Positions 18,428-27,857 of a stretch of 64,000 nt of DNA are shown here, one piece after another (the first letter of the stretch is position 1; each line of letters opens with the position of its first letter). The notes under the pieces are model-generated. The model saw nothing but the letters and a program-made list of their open reading frames with translations. It did no database searches and was not told the origin of the DNA. This DNA comes from CATQHL01 sp965204655 (GTDB lineage: Bacteria; Actinomycetota; Acidimicrobiia; Acidimicrobiales; CATQHL01), in NCBI GenBank assembly GCA_965204655.1, contig OZ241998.1, positions 868,001 to 932,000 on the forward strand. The letters run 5' to 3'. Both the position numbers and the translations under genes were made by a program.

Positions 18428-19425
18428 TCACCGTCAATGTGCCCCTCGGCGAGCGGTCGTACGACGTGTTGGTGGGGCCGGGCGTCCGTCATCAGCTAGC
18501 GGAAGTCCTCCCGGCGGGGGTGCGCCGCGTCGTCGTCGTGACTGCCGCGGAAATAGGGGTGGAAGTCAACCCCGGGGTGCCTGTAGAAATCATCCACCTC
18601 TCGGGGGGCGAGCGGCGCAAGAACCTCAACAGCATTGAAGATCTCTGTAGCGGATTTGCCCGCTTCGGCTTGACCAGAGCGGACGCCGTGGTGGCGGTGG
18701 GAGGGGGTCTGATCACCGACACGGCGGGGTTCGCAGCCGCTGTCTACCACCGGGGCGTTCGCGTCGTGTTCGTGCCGACGTCGCTGCTCGGCCAGATCGA
18801 CGCCGCCATCGGGGGCAAGACCGGGGTAAACCTGCCGGAGGGGAAGAACCTCGTCGGCGCTTTCTGGCAGCCCTCCGCGGTGCTCTGCGACACCGAAACG
18901 CTGGAGAGCCTGCCGGAACGCGACTACCGGTCGGGGTTGGGGGAGATGGCCAAGTACCACTTCCTCGGAGGCGGAGGGTTAGACGAACTTCCGCTCGTAG
19001 AGCGCATCGCCCGGTGCGTGGAGATCAAGGCGGAGGTGGTGGCTGCCGACGAGAAGGAGTCTGGCCGCAGGGCGCTGCTCAACTACGGCCACACCCTTGC
19101 GCACGCCCTTGAAATCGCAGGGGGTTTTGATCTCCGCCACGGGGAGGCAGTGGCTGTCGGTCTGCTCTACGCAGCAGAGGTAGCCCTGCGCCTAGGCCGC
19201 ATAGACCGCGCTAGAGTGGAAGAGCACTACCGGGTGGTGAACTCCTACGATCTCCCTAATCGCCTGCCTGACGGCGTGGACACAGAAGAGTTGCTGACAC
19301 TCTTCAGGCGCGACAAGAAGTCGGTGGAAGACCTGACCTTCGTGCTGGACGGACCGAACGGGTTGGAGGTGGTGCGCTCTCTGCCCAAAGGAATTCTTAC
19401 CGAGTCACTCAAGGCAATGAAATGA
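18424..19425 (+). CDS. aroB: 3-dehydroquinate synthase
   Basis: Second shikimate-pathway enzyme; NAD- and metal-dependent cyclisation of DAHP. NAD-binding VAVGGGLITDTAGFAAAVYHRG, FVPTSLLGQIDAAIGGKTGVN, and the metal ligands in GHTLAHALE and HGEAVAVGLLYA. 333 residues, slightly shorter than usual (about 360). Start ATG 18424 overlaps aroK (ATGA) and the end overlaps aroQ (ATGA). Confidence 0.95.
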   Translation: MITVNVPLGERSYDVLVGPGVRHQLAEVLPAGVRRVVVVTAAEIGVEVNPGVPVEIIHLSGGERRKNLNSIEDLCSGFARFGLTRADAVVAVGGGLITDTAGFAAAVYHRGVRVVFVPTSLLGQIDAAIGGKTGVNLPEGKNLVGAFWQPSAVLCDTETLESLPERDYRSGLGEMAKYHFLGGGGLDELPLVERIARCVEIKAEVVAADEKESGRRALLNYGHTLAHALEIAGGFDLRHGEAVAVGLLYAAEVALRLGRIDRARVEEHYRVVNSYDLPNRLPDGVDTEELLTLFRRDKKSVEDLTFVLDGPNGLEVVRSLPKGILTESLKAMK

Positions 19426-19892
19426 ACCAGCCCTCCGCCCCCTCCGCTGAACGCGTCATTCTTCTGCTCTCCGGACCCAACCTGGACATCCTGGGCAGCA
19501 GACAGCCCGAGATCTACGGACGGGAAACCCTAGAGCAGCACGTGGAGACCGCTTCCGACGCAGCTTCAGAACACGGGCTGCTGCTGGAGCACCTGCAGAC
19601 CAACCATGAAGGCGGGCTCGTGGACGCCATCGGCGCGGCGCGAAGCCGCGTCTCGGCCATCGTCGTCAACGCAGGGGCGCTGACGCACTACTCGCGTTCG
19701 GTAGCCGACGCCCTGGCCGCCTTTGACGGCCCGGTGGTGGAACTTCACCTCTCCAACCCCGCCGCCCGCGAGCCTTGGCGCTCTGAATCGGTGATCTCTC
19801 CGGTGGCGGACGGTGTCATCTGCGGTTTCGGGGGTTTGGGCTACCGGCTGGCGGTGGAAGCGGCGGCGCACCTCCTTGAAGAGACGGGCTGA
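19422..19892 (+). CDS. aroQ: Type II 3-dehydroquinate dehydratase
   Basis: Dehydrates 3-dehydroquinate. GPNLDILGSRQPEIYG holds the conserved Asn, Arg and catalytic Tyr of type II enzymes; QTNHEGGLVD, NAGALTHYSRSVADA and VVELHLSNPAAREPWR with His/Ser substrate contacts follow. 156 residues, typical. Last gene of the aroE-K-B-Q run; 14 bp before pepQ. Confidence 0.95.
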   Translation: MNQPSAPSAERVILLLSGPNLDILGSRQPEIYGRETLEQHVETASDAASEHGLLLEHLQTNHEGGLVDAIGAARSRVSAIVVNAGALTHYSRSVADALAAFDGPVVELHLSNPAAREPWRSESVISPVADGVICGFGGLGYRLAVEAAAHLLEETG

Positions 19893-19906
19893 AGACGGGT
19901 CAAAGC

Positions 19907-21130
19907 GTGTTCGGAAACTCGATTGACCTGTTGGCGAATCTGCCCCCGCTGCGCACCGCGGAGCGCGCCGGGCAACTGCGCTCCGTGATGACCCGGCGTC
20001 CCCTCGGAGAATCGCCCGAAGGCGGCAGCGAGCGGGGAGGCGAAGAGCAAGAGGAGGCGAAGAGCGGAGGTCAACTGGGCAACTCGGAGGAGCCGCTGCA
20101 GGCTCTGCTGCTCACCAACCTGGCCAACATCCGCTGGCTGACCGGTTTTTCCGGCTCTGCCGGTCTGGTGCTGCTGACTGACGAGGAGTTGCTGCTCCTC
20201 ACCGACGGGCGCTACGCCTCTCAGGCTCCCGCCGAGCTGGAAGCGGCTGGGACGGAGGGGAGCGTGGTAATCAGACACAGCGGCGCAGAGCAGCAAGAGG
20301 CGATGAGCGCTGCGGCGGCGGGGTGCAAGCGCATCGGGCTTGAAGCCGACTCCTTAACCTGGTCACGAATGATGGCATTCGGGAAAGAATGGTTTCCCGA
20401 CGCCGACCTCTCCCCCACCAGCGGCCTGGTCGAATCCTTGAGACGGCGAAAGACGCAGGCGGAAGTTGCCCGCATCACCGCCGCAGCCGCCATAGCCGAC
20501 GAAGCCCTAGAGGACGTCCTGCCCATGCTGAGCAGCGAACCCAGCGAGCAGGATCTGGCGTGCGAATTGGACTACCGCATGCGCCGAAGGGGAGCCTCCG
20601 CCTCGGCCTTTGAGACAATCGCAGCGGGAGGCCCCAACAGCGCCCTTCCGCACGCACGCCCATCTTCCAAACGAATCCGCCGCGGAGAACTCCTCGTCCT
20701 GGACTTCGGCGCTCTGGTGGACGGCTACAGATCGGACATGACCCGCACCGTCTGCTCGGGCGACCTCGCAGCGGAAGACCTCAACATGTACGAGGTCGTC
20801 CACGCCGCCCAGTCCGCCGGCCTGGAATCCGTAGCGCCGGGAGTGTCGTGCGCTGAGGTGGACGCCGCCGCGCGCGGGGTCATTGAGGGCGCAGGCATGG
20901 GCAAAGCCTTCATGCACAGCACCGGCCACGGCGTGGGTCTGGACATCCACGAGCGCCCCACACTCAGCAGCCTCTCCAAGGACGTTCTTGAGGAGGGCGA
21001 GGTGGTGACGGTGGAGCCCGGCGTCTACTTTGAAGGGCGCGGCGGAGTACGCATAGAAGACACCGTCTTGGTGACCGAAGACGGATGCCTGCCCTTGACC
21101 AGATCTCCCAAGCGCGCCGAAGTCAACTGA
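19907..21130 (+). CDS. pepQ: Xaa-Pro aminopeptidase/dipeptidase, M24 family
   Basis: Cytoplasmic metallopeptidase of the creatinase/prolidase fold. N-terminal creatinase-like domain (LTNLANIRWLTGFSGSAG), then the pita-bread domain with metal ligands in LDFGALVDGYRSDMTRTV (two Asp), HSTGHGVGLDIHERP (His), VTVEPGVYFEGRGG (Glu) and GVRIEDTVLV (Glu). GTG 19907 is the apparent start; the first 65 residues include an acidic Gly/Glu-rich insertion. The aroQ-pepQ-efp order is conserved in Actinobacteria. Confidence 0.9.
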   Translation: MFGNSIDLLANLPPLRTAERAGQLRSVMTRRPLGESPEGGSERGGEEQEEAKSGGQLGNSEEPLQALLLTNLANIRWLTGFSGSAGLVLLTDEELLLLTDGRYASQAPAELEAAGTEGSVVIRHSGAEQQEAMSAAAAGCKRIGLEADSLTWSRMMAFGKEWFPDADLSPTSGLVESLRRRKTQAEVARITAAAAIADEALEDVLPMLSSEPSEQDLACELDYRMRRRGASASAFETIAAGGPNSALPHARPSSKRIRRGELLVLDFGALVDGYRSDMTRTVCSGDLAAEDLNMYEVVHAAQSAGLESVAPGVSCAEVDAAARGVIEGAGMGKAFMHSTGHGVGLDIHERPTLSSLSKDVLEEGEVVTVEPGVYFEGRGGVRIEDTVLVTEDGCLPLTRSPKRAEVN

Positions 21131-21138
21131 GAACCAGC

Positions 21139-21702
21139 ATGGCCGCCGTCAGCACCAACGACCTCAAGACTGGAATTACGTTGGACCTGGGGGGCACTCT
21201 GTTCTCGGTAGTAGAACACCAGCATGTCAAACCAGGGAAGGGTCACGCATTCGTCCGTACCACGCTCCGGAACGTCCGCACCGGGGCGGTGCTGGAACGC
21301 ACCTTCCGGGCCGGGGAGAAAGTGGAACAGGCGATCATAGATAAGCGGGAGATGCAGTACCTCTACGCCGAGCCGGCCGGCCGGGTGTTTATGGACGGCA
21401 AGACTTACGAGCAGATTGTCGTGGAGGATTCGACGCTGGGGAGCACGGTCGACTTTCTGGTGGAAGGAAACACCGCCGTCTTGTCCTTTTACGGCTCGGA
21501 GGTGGTGGGCAGCGAGGTGCCGGCCGCCGTGGAGTTGCTGGTCACCGACGCCCAGCCCGGGGTGAAGGGCGACCGAGTCTCGGGGGCCACGAAACCCGCC
21601 ACCACGGAGACCGGCCTGGTGGTGTCGGTTCCCCTCTTCATCTCGCCCGGGGAACGCATCAAGGTGGACACGCGTTCGGGCAGCTATATCGCTCGGGCGT
21701 GA
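21139..21702 (+). CDS. efp: Translation elongation factor P
   Basis: Relieves ribosome stalling at polyproline. 187 residues, the standard size, with three beta-barrel domains and the KPGKGHAFVRTTLRN loop whose tip Lys contacts the P-site tRNA; C-terminal signature VSVPLFISPGERIKVDTRSGSYIARA. ATG 21139 begins MAAVSTNDLKTGI as in homologues; the frame is open further upstream into pepQ but that is not conserved. Overlaps the next gene by GTGA. Confidence 0.95.
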   Translation: MAAVSTNDLKTGITLDLGGTLFSVVEHQHVKPGKGHAFVRTTLRNVRTGAVLERTFRAGEKVEQAIIDKREMQYLYAEPAGRVFMDGKTYEQIVVEDSTLGSTVDFLVEGNTAVLSFYGSEVVGSEVPAAVELLVTDAQPGVKGDRVSGATKPATTETGLVVSVPLFISPGERIKVDTRSGSYIARA

Positions 21703-23336
21703 GCGAGCCTTCCGCGGGTGAGCGCTCGGCTTCTAGGCCGGCCCGTGAGCGCGTCCTCTGCCTTCTCTATGAGGCCGACGCCAAGGAGCAGCCTCTGGAC
21801 GCCCTCGTTCGGCACCAGATCCTGCCCCTTGAGGAACTAGAGGCCGTACTAGCGGACGGCGTAGAGCGCCACGGAGAGGAAATAGACGCCCTACTCAACA
21901 AAATCGCCGTCGGATGGACGCTAAATCGAATGAACATGGTCGACCGCGCCATACTGCGCTTAGCCGCATACGAATTGGGGCACCGGGAGGAGGTTCCCAC
22001 GGCGGTCGTCCTGAACGAGGCGGTGGAGTTGGCTCAGACCTACTCAACGGCCAGTTCGGGCAGATTCGTAAACGGTGTATTGTCCACCGCGGCGGAGCGT
22101 CTGCGTCATCAGCCCCCGGCGGGCGTAGACGGGAAAGACCACAGAGGAACGCCCCGCGAGGACTTCCCACGAGAGTTGCGCCGGCCTATACCCGCAGCCC
22201 TGGTTCTTCTTGACGGCGAGGTTTTTGAAGGGGAACTCCTCTGCTGCGAACCTCCCGGAGGGGTGGTGACGGGGGAAGTCGTATTCAATACGGCCATGAC
22301 CGGATACCAGGAGGTGATCACCGACCCTTCATATGCAGGTCAGATCATCACCTTCACCTACCCCCATGTGGGCAACTACGGAACGACCGAGGTGGATTCG
22401 GAGAGCAGGAGCGCTTTCTGCCGGGGTTTCATCGTCAGAGACCTAGTACACACCGCCGGGAACTGGCGTTCCGAGGCTTCCCTGGCCGATTTCGCTGCGC
22501 GCAAAGGCGTTCCGTGCCTGTCTGGGGTGGACACCCGCCGGCTGACACGCCACATACGTTCGGCGGGATCAATGGTCGGCGCCTTCGGCGGGGTCTCCGA
22601 AGCCGAACTAGCGGCTGCCGCCGCCGCCGAGGTGGGCACCGACGGAGTCGACCTCGCGGCTGCGGTCACCTGCCCTGAGCCTTACCTCTACCCCAGCATC
22701 CGCAGCGACGGGCGGACGCCCTGGAGGGTGGCAGTGATCGACTACGGGGTGAAGACATCCATCCTGCGCCGGCTAGCTGAGATAGCAGCCGTAGAAGTGC
22801 TGCCCGCAGGCACGCCTGCCGAGGAGATACTCGCCCGCAGACCTCACGGGGTGGTGCTTTCTAACGGCCCGGGCGATCCCGCGGCGGTCGCCGGAGCCCC
22901 TGAGGTGATCGGGGAACTGCTGGGAGCCGTGCCGGTCTTCGGTATCTGCCTGGGTCACCAACTGCTGGCGTCCGCCCTCGGCGGGGAGACATTCAAACTG
23001 CCCTTCGGTCACCATGGAGGAAACCATCCGGTTCGCTGCGTGAACACCGGAGAGGTAGAAATCACCAGCCAAAACCACAACTTCAGCGTGACCGAGGGGT
23101 CACTGTCCGGCGTAGAGGTGACCCACGTGAACCTAAACGACGGGACGATTGAAGGTCTGCGCAGCCTTGAGGTTCCGGCGTTCGGGGTCCAGTACCACCC
23201 AGAAGCAGGCCCTGGCCCCCACGACAGCCGCCACCTCTTCGGGCGGTTCGACGAGATGCTAGGCGACGTGCACGGCTCTCCCAGGCGCCTCGGATCTCCT
23301 GGGCGCTCCGCCCCCGCCCCGCCTAATGCCGGCTAG
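21699..23336 (+). CDS. carA: NusB-CarA fusion: antitermination factor + carbamoyl phosphate synthase small subunit
   Basis: One uninterrupted frame of 545 residues. Residues 1 to about 138 are a complete NusB (RERVLCLLYEADAKEQPLD..., WTLNRMNMVDRAILRLAAYEL, VVLNEAVELAQTYSTASSGRFVNGVL). After a charged linker of about 25 residues, residues 165-530 are a complete CarA: LVLLDGEVFEGE, FNTAMTGYQEVITDPSYAGQ, and the class I amidotransferase triad with Cys in FGICLGHQLL and His/Glu in YHPEAGPGPHD. GTG 21699 overlaps efp (GTGA). A TTG at 22176 just before the CarA domain could allow separate internal initiation. In other Actinobacteria nusB is followed by pyrR-pyrB-pyrC and carA, so loss of the genes in between may have created the fusion. 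Confidence 0.88.
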   Translation: MSEPSAGERSASRPARERVLCLLYEADAKEQPLDALVRHQILPLEELEAVLADGVERHGEEIDALLNKIAVGWTLNRMNMVDRAILRLAAYELGHREEVPTAVVLNEAVELAQTYSTASSGRFVNGVLSTAAERLRHQPPAGVDGKDHRGTPREDFPRELRRPIPAALVLLDGEVFEGELLCCEPPGGVVTGEVVFNTAMTGYQEVITDPSYAGQIITFTYPHVGNYGTTEVDSESRSAFCRGFIVRDLVHTAGNWRSEASLADFAARKGVPCLSGVDTRRLTRHIRSAGSMVGAFGGVSEAELAAAAAAEVGTDGVDLAAAVTCPEPYLYPSIRSDGRTPWRVAVIDYGVKTSILRRLAEIAAVEVLPAGTPAEEILARRPHGVVLSNGPGDPAAVAGAPEVIGELLGAVPVFGICLGHQLLASALGGETFKLPFGHHGGNHPVRCVNTGEVEITSQNHNFSVTEGSLSGVEVTHVNLNDGTIEGLRSLEVPAFGVQYHPEAGPGPHDSRHLFGRFDEMLGDVHGSPRRLGSPGRSAPAPPNAG

Positions 23337-26300
23337 AAGCGATCTAGAAACCATCCTGGTCATCGGCTCCGGGCCGATCATCATCGGCCAGGCGTGCGAG
23401 TTCGACTACTCAGGCACTCAGGCCTGCCGGGTGCTGAGGGAGGAGGGCTACCGGGTGGTGCTGGCCAACTCCAACCCGGCCACGATCATGACCGACCCGG
23501 AGTTCGCCGACGCCACTTACATTGAACCGCTCTCCGCAGAGGTGCTGAGCCGCATCATTGAGCGTGAGCAGCCGGACGCCCTGCTGCCCACCCTCGGCGG
23601 ACAGACGGCGCTGAACCTGGGCATGGAACTCTCAGAACGCGGCATTCTGGAACTATTCGGCGTGGAGATGATAGGCGCATCCCCCGAGGCCATAGCCTGC
23701 GCCGAAGACCGGGAGCGATTCAAGAAGGCCATGCTGGAAATTGGCTTGAGCGTCCCTCGTTCGCTGGTGGCGCACTCCCTGGATGAAGCCATGACCGCCC
23801 CCGAAACGGTGGGGCTGCCCGTGATCGTGCGTCCTGCCTACATCCTGGGCGGACGCGGAACAGGCATGGCCTCCACTCCTGAGGAGTTGCGCGCCGTGGC
23901 GGCGTCTGGGTTGGCGGCCAGCCCGATCTCCGAAATCCTCATTGAGCAGTCCATCGCGGGTTGGAAGGAGTTCGAGCTAGAGGTGATGAGAGATCGTGCG
24001 GACAACTGCGTGGTGATCTGCTCCATAGAAAACTTCGACGCCATGGGCGTCCACACCGGCGACAGCATCACCGTGGCGCCCGCACAGACGCTCTCCGACG
24101 CCGAATACCAGAAGATGCGCAACTCGGCATTCGCCTGCATCCGCCGGATCGGCGTGGAAACGGGGGGATCGAACATCCAGTTTGCTCTGAACCCGCTGGA
24201 CGGCTCGCAGGTGGTGATCGAGATGAACCCCAGGGTGAGCCGTTCTTCCGCCTTGGCGTCAAAGGCCACCGGCTTTCCAATCGCCAAGATCGCAGCACGC
24301 CTAGCCGTCGGCTGCACGCTGGACGAGATCGATAACGACATCACGCTCAAGACGCCGGCCAGTTTTGAGCCGACCATTGACTACGTGGTAACCAAGGTGC
24401 CTCGCTGGGCGTTCGAGAAGTTCCCGGGGGCTCGAGAAGTTCTGGGGACTTCTATGCAGTCGGTAGGCGAGGTGATGGCGATCGGGCGCACCTTCCCTGA
24501 GTCGCTGCAGAAAGCGCTGCGTTCCCTGGAGACGGGTCGGGCGGGGCTCAACTGCGACCCCGCCGAGACGGCGAGCGGCAAACTCCTCGGAGCGGAGCTC
24601 TCCCGGGCGTGCGCAACGCCCACACCGGAAAGGGTGTTTCACCTCGAAACCGCTCTCCGGCAGGGAATGCCGCCCGACGAACTGAACGCCCTCAGCGGCG
24701 TCGACGAGTGGTTCCTCGAACAACTGGGCTTAATCTCTGCCGCTCGCTGCGACGCCGAGAACCGACGCCCGGAGGAACTAGATCACCGCGACTGGCGAAG
24801 ACTAAAGCGTCTGGGATTCAGCGACGCCCAGCTGGGGTGGCTCTGGGGAGTGCCGGAAGAGGAAGTCCGGCGGCGGCGAAAGGAGGCCGGCATCAGCCCC
24901 ACGTTCAAGACCGTTGACACCTGCTCCGCTGAGTTCAGCGCCGCCACCCCGTATCACTACTCCACCTACGAGGACAGCGACGAGATCGCCCCGTCGAAGC
25001 GCCCCAAGGTAGTCATCCTGGGTTCGGGGCCTAACCGCATCGGCCAAGGGATTGAGTTCGACTACTGCTGCGTGCATGCCTCTATGGCCGTAAACCAATA
25101 CGGCTGCGAGTCGGTCATGGTGAACTGCAACCCCGAGACCGTCTCCACCGACTACGACACCAGCGACCGCCTCTACTTCGAACCCCTCACCGCTGAAGAC
25201 GTGCTTGAGGTGCTGGAAGCGGAGGCCCGTTCCTCGGGCGGGCAGGGCGCTGCGGGCGTGATCGTGGGACTAGGGGGGCAGACGCCCCTGAAATTGGCCG
25301 CCCAACTGCCGCCTGAGGCTGTCCTGGGCACTCCCCCTTCCTCCATCGACCTGGCTGAAGACCGTGAGCGGTGGGCTGAGTTGTGCGAGAGGTTGGGCAT
25401 ACCACAGCCGCCGGGCGGCACCGCTTCTAACCTCCCCGACGCGCAGAGGGTGGCGGAGCGGATCGGATTTCCCCTGCTTCTGCGCCCTTCCTATGTGCTG
25501 GGGGGCAGAGCCATGGCCGTCATCGCTGACGCAGATTCTCTGGATGCCGCCATGGCGGAGTTAGAACGCGAAGGATCTCTGGGCAAGGAAGGCGGCCTGT
25601 CTTCCGAGCGTCCCGCGCTGCTCGACCGATTTCTTAAAGGCGCAACGGAGGTGGACGTGGACGCCGTACGCGACAGCGCTGGGGAAGTGCTCATCGGGGG
25701 AATAATGGAACACGTAGAAGAAGCGGGCGTGCACTCGGGCGACAGCGCCTGCGTGCTGCCGCCGGTGAGCCTCGCTGGGGATTCTTTGGAACTCATAGAG
25801 GATTACACGCGTCAGATAGCGGACGCTCTGGGAGTGGTGGGGCTGCTGAACGTCCAGTTCGCCGTCGTCTCCGATCCCGGCGGACAGCAGAGCCGCGTCT
25901 ACGTGATCGAGGCCAACCCTCGCGCATCCCGCACAGTCCCGTTCGTCTCCAAGGCGACCGGCGTGCCGCTGGTGAGGTTGGCTACGGCTGCCATGCTCGG
26001 CAAGACCCTTGCGGAGGCGATGGAGGCGGAGGCGGCAGAGACGCCGGACGGCGGCACGCCTTCGCAGCGGGCGGGAGGGCATGACCTCTCCTCCGCAAAC
26101 GGCCGCTGGCGGCCGCCGGAGCACTTCTCTGTGAAGGAGGCGGTGCTGCCTTTCGACCGACTTCCCGGCGTAGACGTGGTGCTCGGCCCGGAGATGCGCT
26201 GCACCGGCGAAGTCATGGGGATCGACCGCAGCCCGCAGATGGCTTACGCCAAGAGCCAGATCGCGGCAGGAACGCCCCTTCCCCGGGAGGGCTGCGTGCT

Positions 26301-26709
26301 CCTTTCCCTCGCCGACGCCGACAAGGACGGAGGGGTGGCCGCGGCCAAGAGTCTGAGAGGGATGGGATTCCGAATCCTGGCCACGCAGGGAACGGCCGCT
26401 CATTTAGCAGAAGCAGGCGTTACGACGGACGAAGTCGTCGCCAAGGTCGGAGAGAATCGCAGCATCGGCAGGCGGGCGCTCGAACTCATCGAAAGCGGGG
26501 AGGTGGACTTGTTGATCACCACCCCGTCGGGGACGGGGCATCCGCTAGGGGGATTCGAAATTCGCAGAGCAGCCGCAGAACGGGGGGTGCCCCAGTTCAC
26601 TACGATCGCCGCAGCCTCTTCGGCTGCCGACGCCATCGCCGAACTTAAACGTCACCCCGTTGAAGTCCGCACCCTCCAGGAATATCACCAGGAGATTTAC
26701 TCCCGCTGA
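23326..26709 (+). CDS. carB: Carbamoyl phosphate synthase large subunit
   Basis: Makes carbamoyl phosphate for pyrimidines and arginine using ammonia passed from CarA. 1,127 residues with two homologous ATP-grasp halves: ILVIGSGPIIIGQACEFDYSG / VVILGSGPNRIGQGIEFDYCC, SIENFDAMGVHTGDSITVAP / HVEEAGVHSGDSACVLP, EMNPRVSRSSALASKATGFP / EANPRASRTVPFVSKATGVP, and a C-terminal MGS-like allosteric domain (GTAAHLAEAGV, LITTPSG). ATG 23326 overlaps carA by 11 bp. A short Gly-rich insert near 26040-26100 is unusual. Confidence 0.96.
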   Translation: MPARSDLETILVIGSGPIIIGQACEFDYSGTQACRVLREEGYRVVLANSNPATIMTDPEFADATYIEPLSAEVLSRIIEREQPDALLPTLGGQTALNLGMELSERGILELFGVEMIGASPEAIACAEDRERFKKAMLEIGLSVPRSLVAHSLDEAMTAPETVGLPVIVRPAYILGGRGTGMASTPEELRAVAASGLAASPISEILIEQSIAGWKEFELEVMRDRADNCVVICSIENFDAMGVHTGDSITVAPAQTLSDAEYQKMRNSAFACIRRIGVETGGSNIQFALNPLDGSQVVIEMNPRVSRSSALASKATGFPIAKIAARLAVGCTLDEIDNDITLKTPASFEPTIDYVVTKVPRWAFEKFPGAREVLGTSMQSVGEVMAIGRTFPESLQKALRSLETGRAGLNCDPAETASGKLLGAELSRACATPTPERVFHLETALRQGMPPDELNALSGVDEWFLEQLGLISAARCDAENRRPEELDHRDWRRLKRLGFSDAQLGWLWGVPEEEVRRRRKEAGISPTFKTVDTCSAEFSAATPYHYSTYEDSDEIAPSKRPKVVILGSGPNRIGQGIEFDYCCVHASMAVNQYGCESVMVNCNPETVSTDYDTSDRLYFEPLTAEDVLEVLEAEARSSGGQGAAGVIVGLGGQTPLKLAAQLPPEAVLGTPPSSIDLAEDRERWAELCERLGIPQPPGGTASNLPDAQRVAERIGFPLLLRPSYVLGGRAMAVIADADSLDAAMAELEREGSLGKEGGLSSERPALLDRFLKGATEVDVDAVRDSAGEVLIGGIMEHVEEAGVHSGDSACVLPPVSLAGDSLELIEDYTRQIADALGVVGLLNVQFAVVSDPGGQQSRVYVIEANPRASRTVPFVSKATGVPLVRLATAAMLGKTLAEAMEAEAAETPDGGTPSQRAGGHDLSSANGRWRPPEHFSVKEAVLPFDRLPGVDVVLGPEMRCTGEVMGIDRSPQMAYAKSQIAAGTPLPREGCVLLSLADADKDGGVAAAKSLRGMGFRILATQGTAAHLAEAGVTTDEVVAKVGENRSIGRRALELIESGEVDLLITTPSGTGHPLGGFEIRRAAAERGVPQFTTIAAASSAADAIAELKRHPVEVRTLQEYHQEIYSR

Positions 26710-26776
26710 GCCACCCCCTTTCCCATCTCTGGACATTTCCGCATTTGAGGCTCACCGGACAACTAACCTGCGTTAC

Positions 26777-27100
26777 ATGGTTACACCACCAAAACTCACA
26801 GAAGAACAAAGAAAGGCTGCTTTGGAAAAGGCAGCAGCGGCGAGGCGTGCACGCGCCGAGTTCAAGGCGGAGATCCGTCTGGGCAACAAGACCCTCCAAA
26901 ACGTGATCGACGAAGCCGACAGTGACCCCATCGTGGGGGGCACCAAGGTGCTCGCCGTATTGGAGTCCCTGCCTGGAACCGGCAAGGTTAAGGCGCGTAA
27001 GGCAATGGAGAGTCTTGGCATCGCTGAAGGCCGCAAGGTTGCCGGTCTCGGTTCTAAGCAACGCGTTAAGTTGCTCGAACACTTCTCAGACTCGGACTGA
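26777..27100 (+). CDS. mihF: Integration host factor, actinobacterial type
   Basis: 107-residue DNA-binding nucleoid protein of the mIHF family (PPKLTEEQRKAALEKAAAARRARAEFK, then the H2TH-like core LESLPGTGKVKARKAMESLGIAEGRKVAGLGSKQ). ATG 26777 gives the standard length; an upstream in-frame ATG (26660) lies within carB and is not favoured. No clear Shine-Dalgarno, as is common for leaderless actinobacterial genes. Conserved neighbour of gmk and rpoZ. Confidence 0.92.
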   Translation: MVTPPKLTEEQRKAALEKAAAARRARAEFKAEIRLGNKTLQNVIDEADSDPIVGGTKVLAVLESLPGTGKVKARKAMESLGIAEGRKVAGLGSKQRVKLLEHFSDSD

Positions 27101-27666
27101 GCGCCTCCCACCTCACTATCGTCCTTTCCGGGCCGGGAGGCTCCGGAAAGAGCACGCTGGCAAATCTGCTGGTAGAACGTGACCCCCGGCTCTGGCTAAG
27201 TAGATCCTGGACTACGCGTCCTCGTCGCTTGGGCGAGTCGGAGGGTGCCTATCATTTCGTCGACAGGAGCGCCTTTAATTCGGCCGTCGCCGAAGGAGGG
27301 TTTCTGGAGTGGACGAGTTTCGCCGGACACCTCTACGGCACGCCCTGGCCCGACCCGCCCGCGGGGCGGGACATACTCCTAGAGATCGACGTAGAGGGCG
27401 CCAAACAGGTGCGCGCCCGTCTGCCCGAGGCTCTGTTGCTCTTCCTCGACGCCCCGTCTCAAAGGGATCAGTCAAAGCGCCTTCGCACGAGGGGCGACAG
27501 CGAAGACCATGTCCGCAGAAGGGTGGCCATAGGCTCAGAAGAACGGGCGTCCGCCCGCTCTCTGGGCGCGATCACGGTCGTCAACGAGGACATCAACTCA
27601 ACGCTGGACGCCATCGCCTCAATCATCAGAGAAAGACGCCAGAAACTCCGCCAGGTTGCTTCGTGA
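27097..27666 (+). CDS. gmk: Guanylate kinase (apparent CTG start)
   Basis: Phosphorylates GMP to GDP. P-loop IVLSGPGGSGKSTLANLL, the GMP-binding SRSWTTRPRRLGESEGAYHFVD, FLEWTSFAGHLYGTP and LEIDVEGAKQV. The frame upstream of the P-loop contains no ATG, GTG or TTG: after a TAA at 27067 the only near-cognate start is CTG 27097, which overlaps the mihF stop as CTGA exactly as other genes here overlap by ATGA/GTGA/TTGA. The next TTG (27229) would remove the P-loop. 189 residues from CTG, normal for the family. Confidence 0.9.
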   Translation: MSASHLTIVLSGPGGSGKSTLANLLVERDPRLWLSRSWTTRPRRLGESEGAYHFVDRSAFNSAVAEGGFLEWTSFAGHLYGTPWPDPPAGRDILLEIDVEGAKQVRARLPEALLLFLDAPSQRDQSKRLRTRGDSEDHVRRRVAIGSEERASARSLGAITVVNEDINSTLDAIASIIRERRQKLRQVAS

Positions 27667-27857
27667 CCGACTTTACGGCGTAGAATGCCTAGCCCGCAGG
27701 AGAGACGGGAAATCTCGACGGGAATTTATGACTGATTCACCGGCGCAGCCTGCCGGGGCGGATTCTCCGACGTAAGTAACACTGCCGCGCAGCCTTCTTC
27801 CGCCGATAAACCTCCAACGAGACCCCGCTGGAACACGACCACCACACCCGGAGACCA

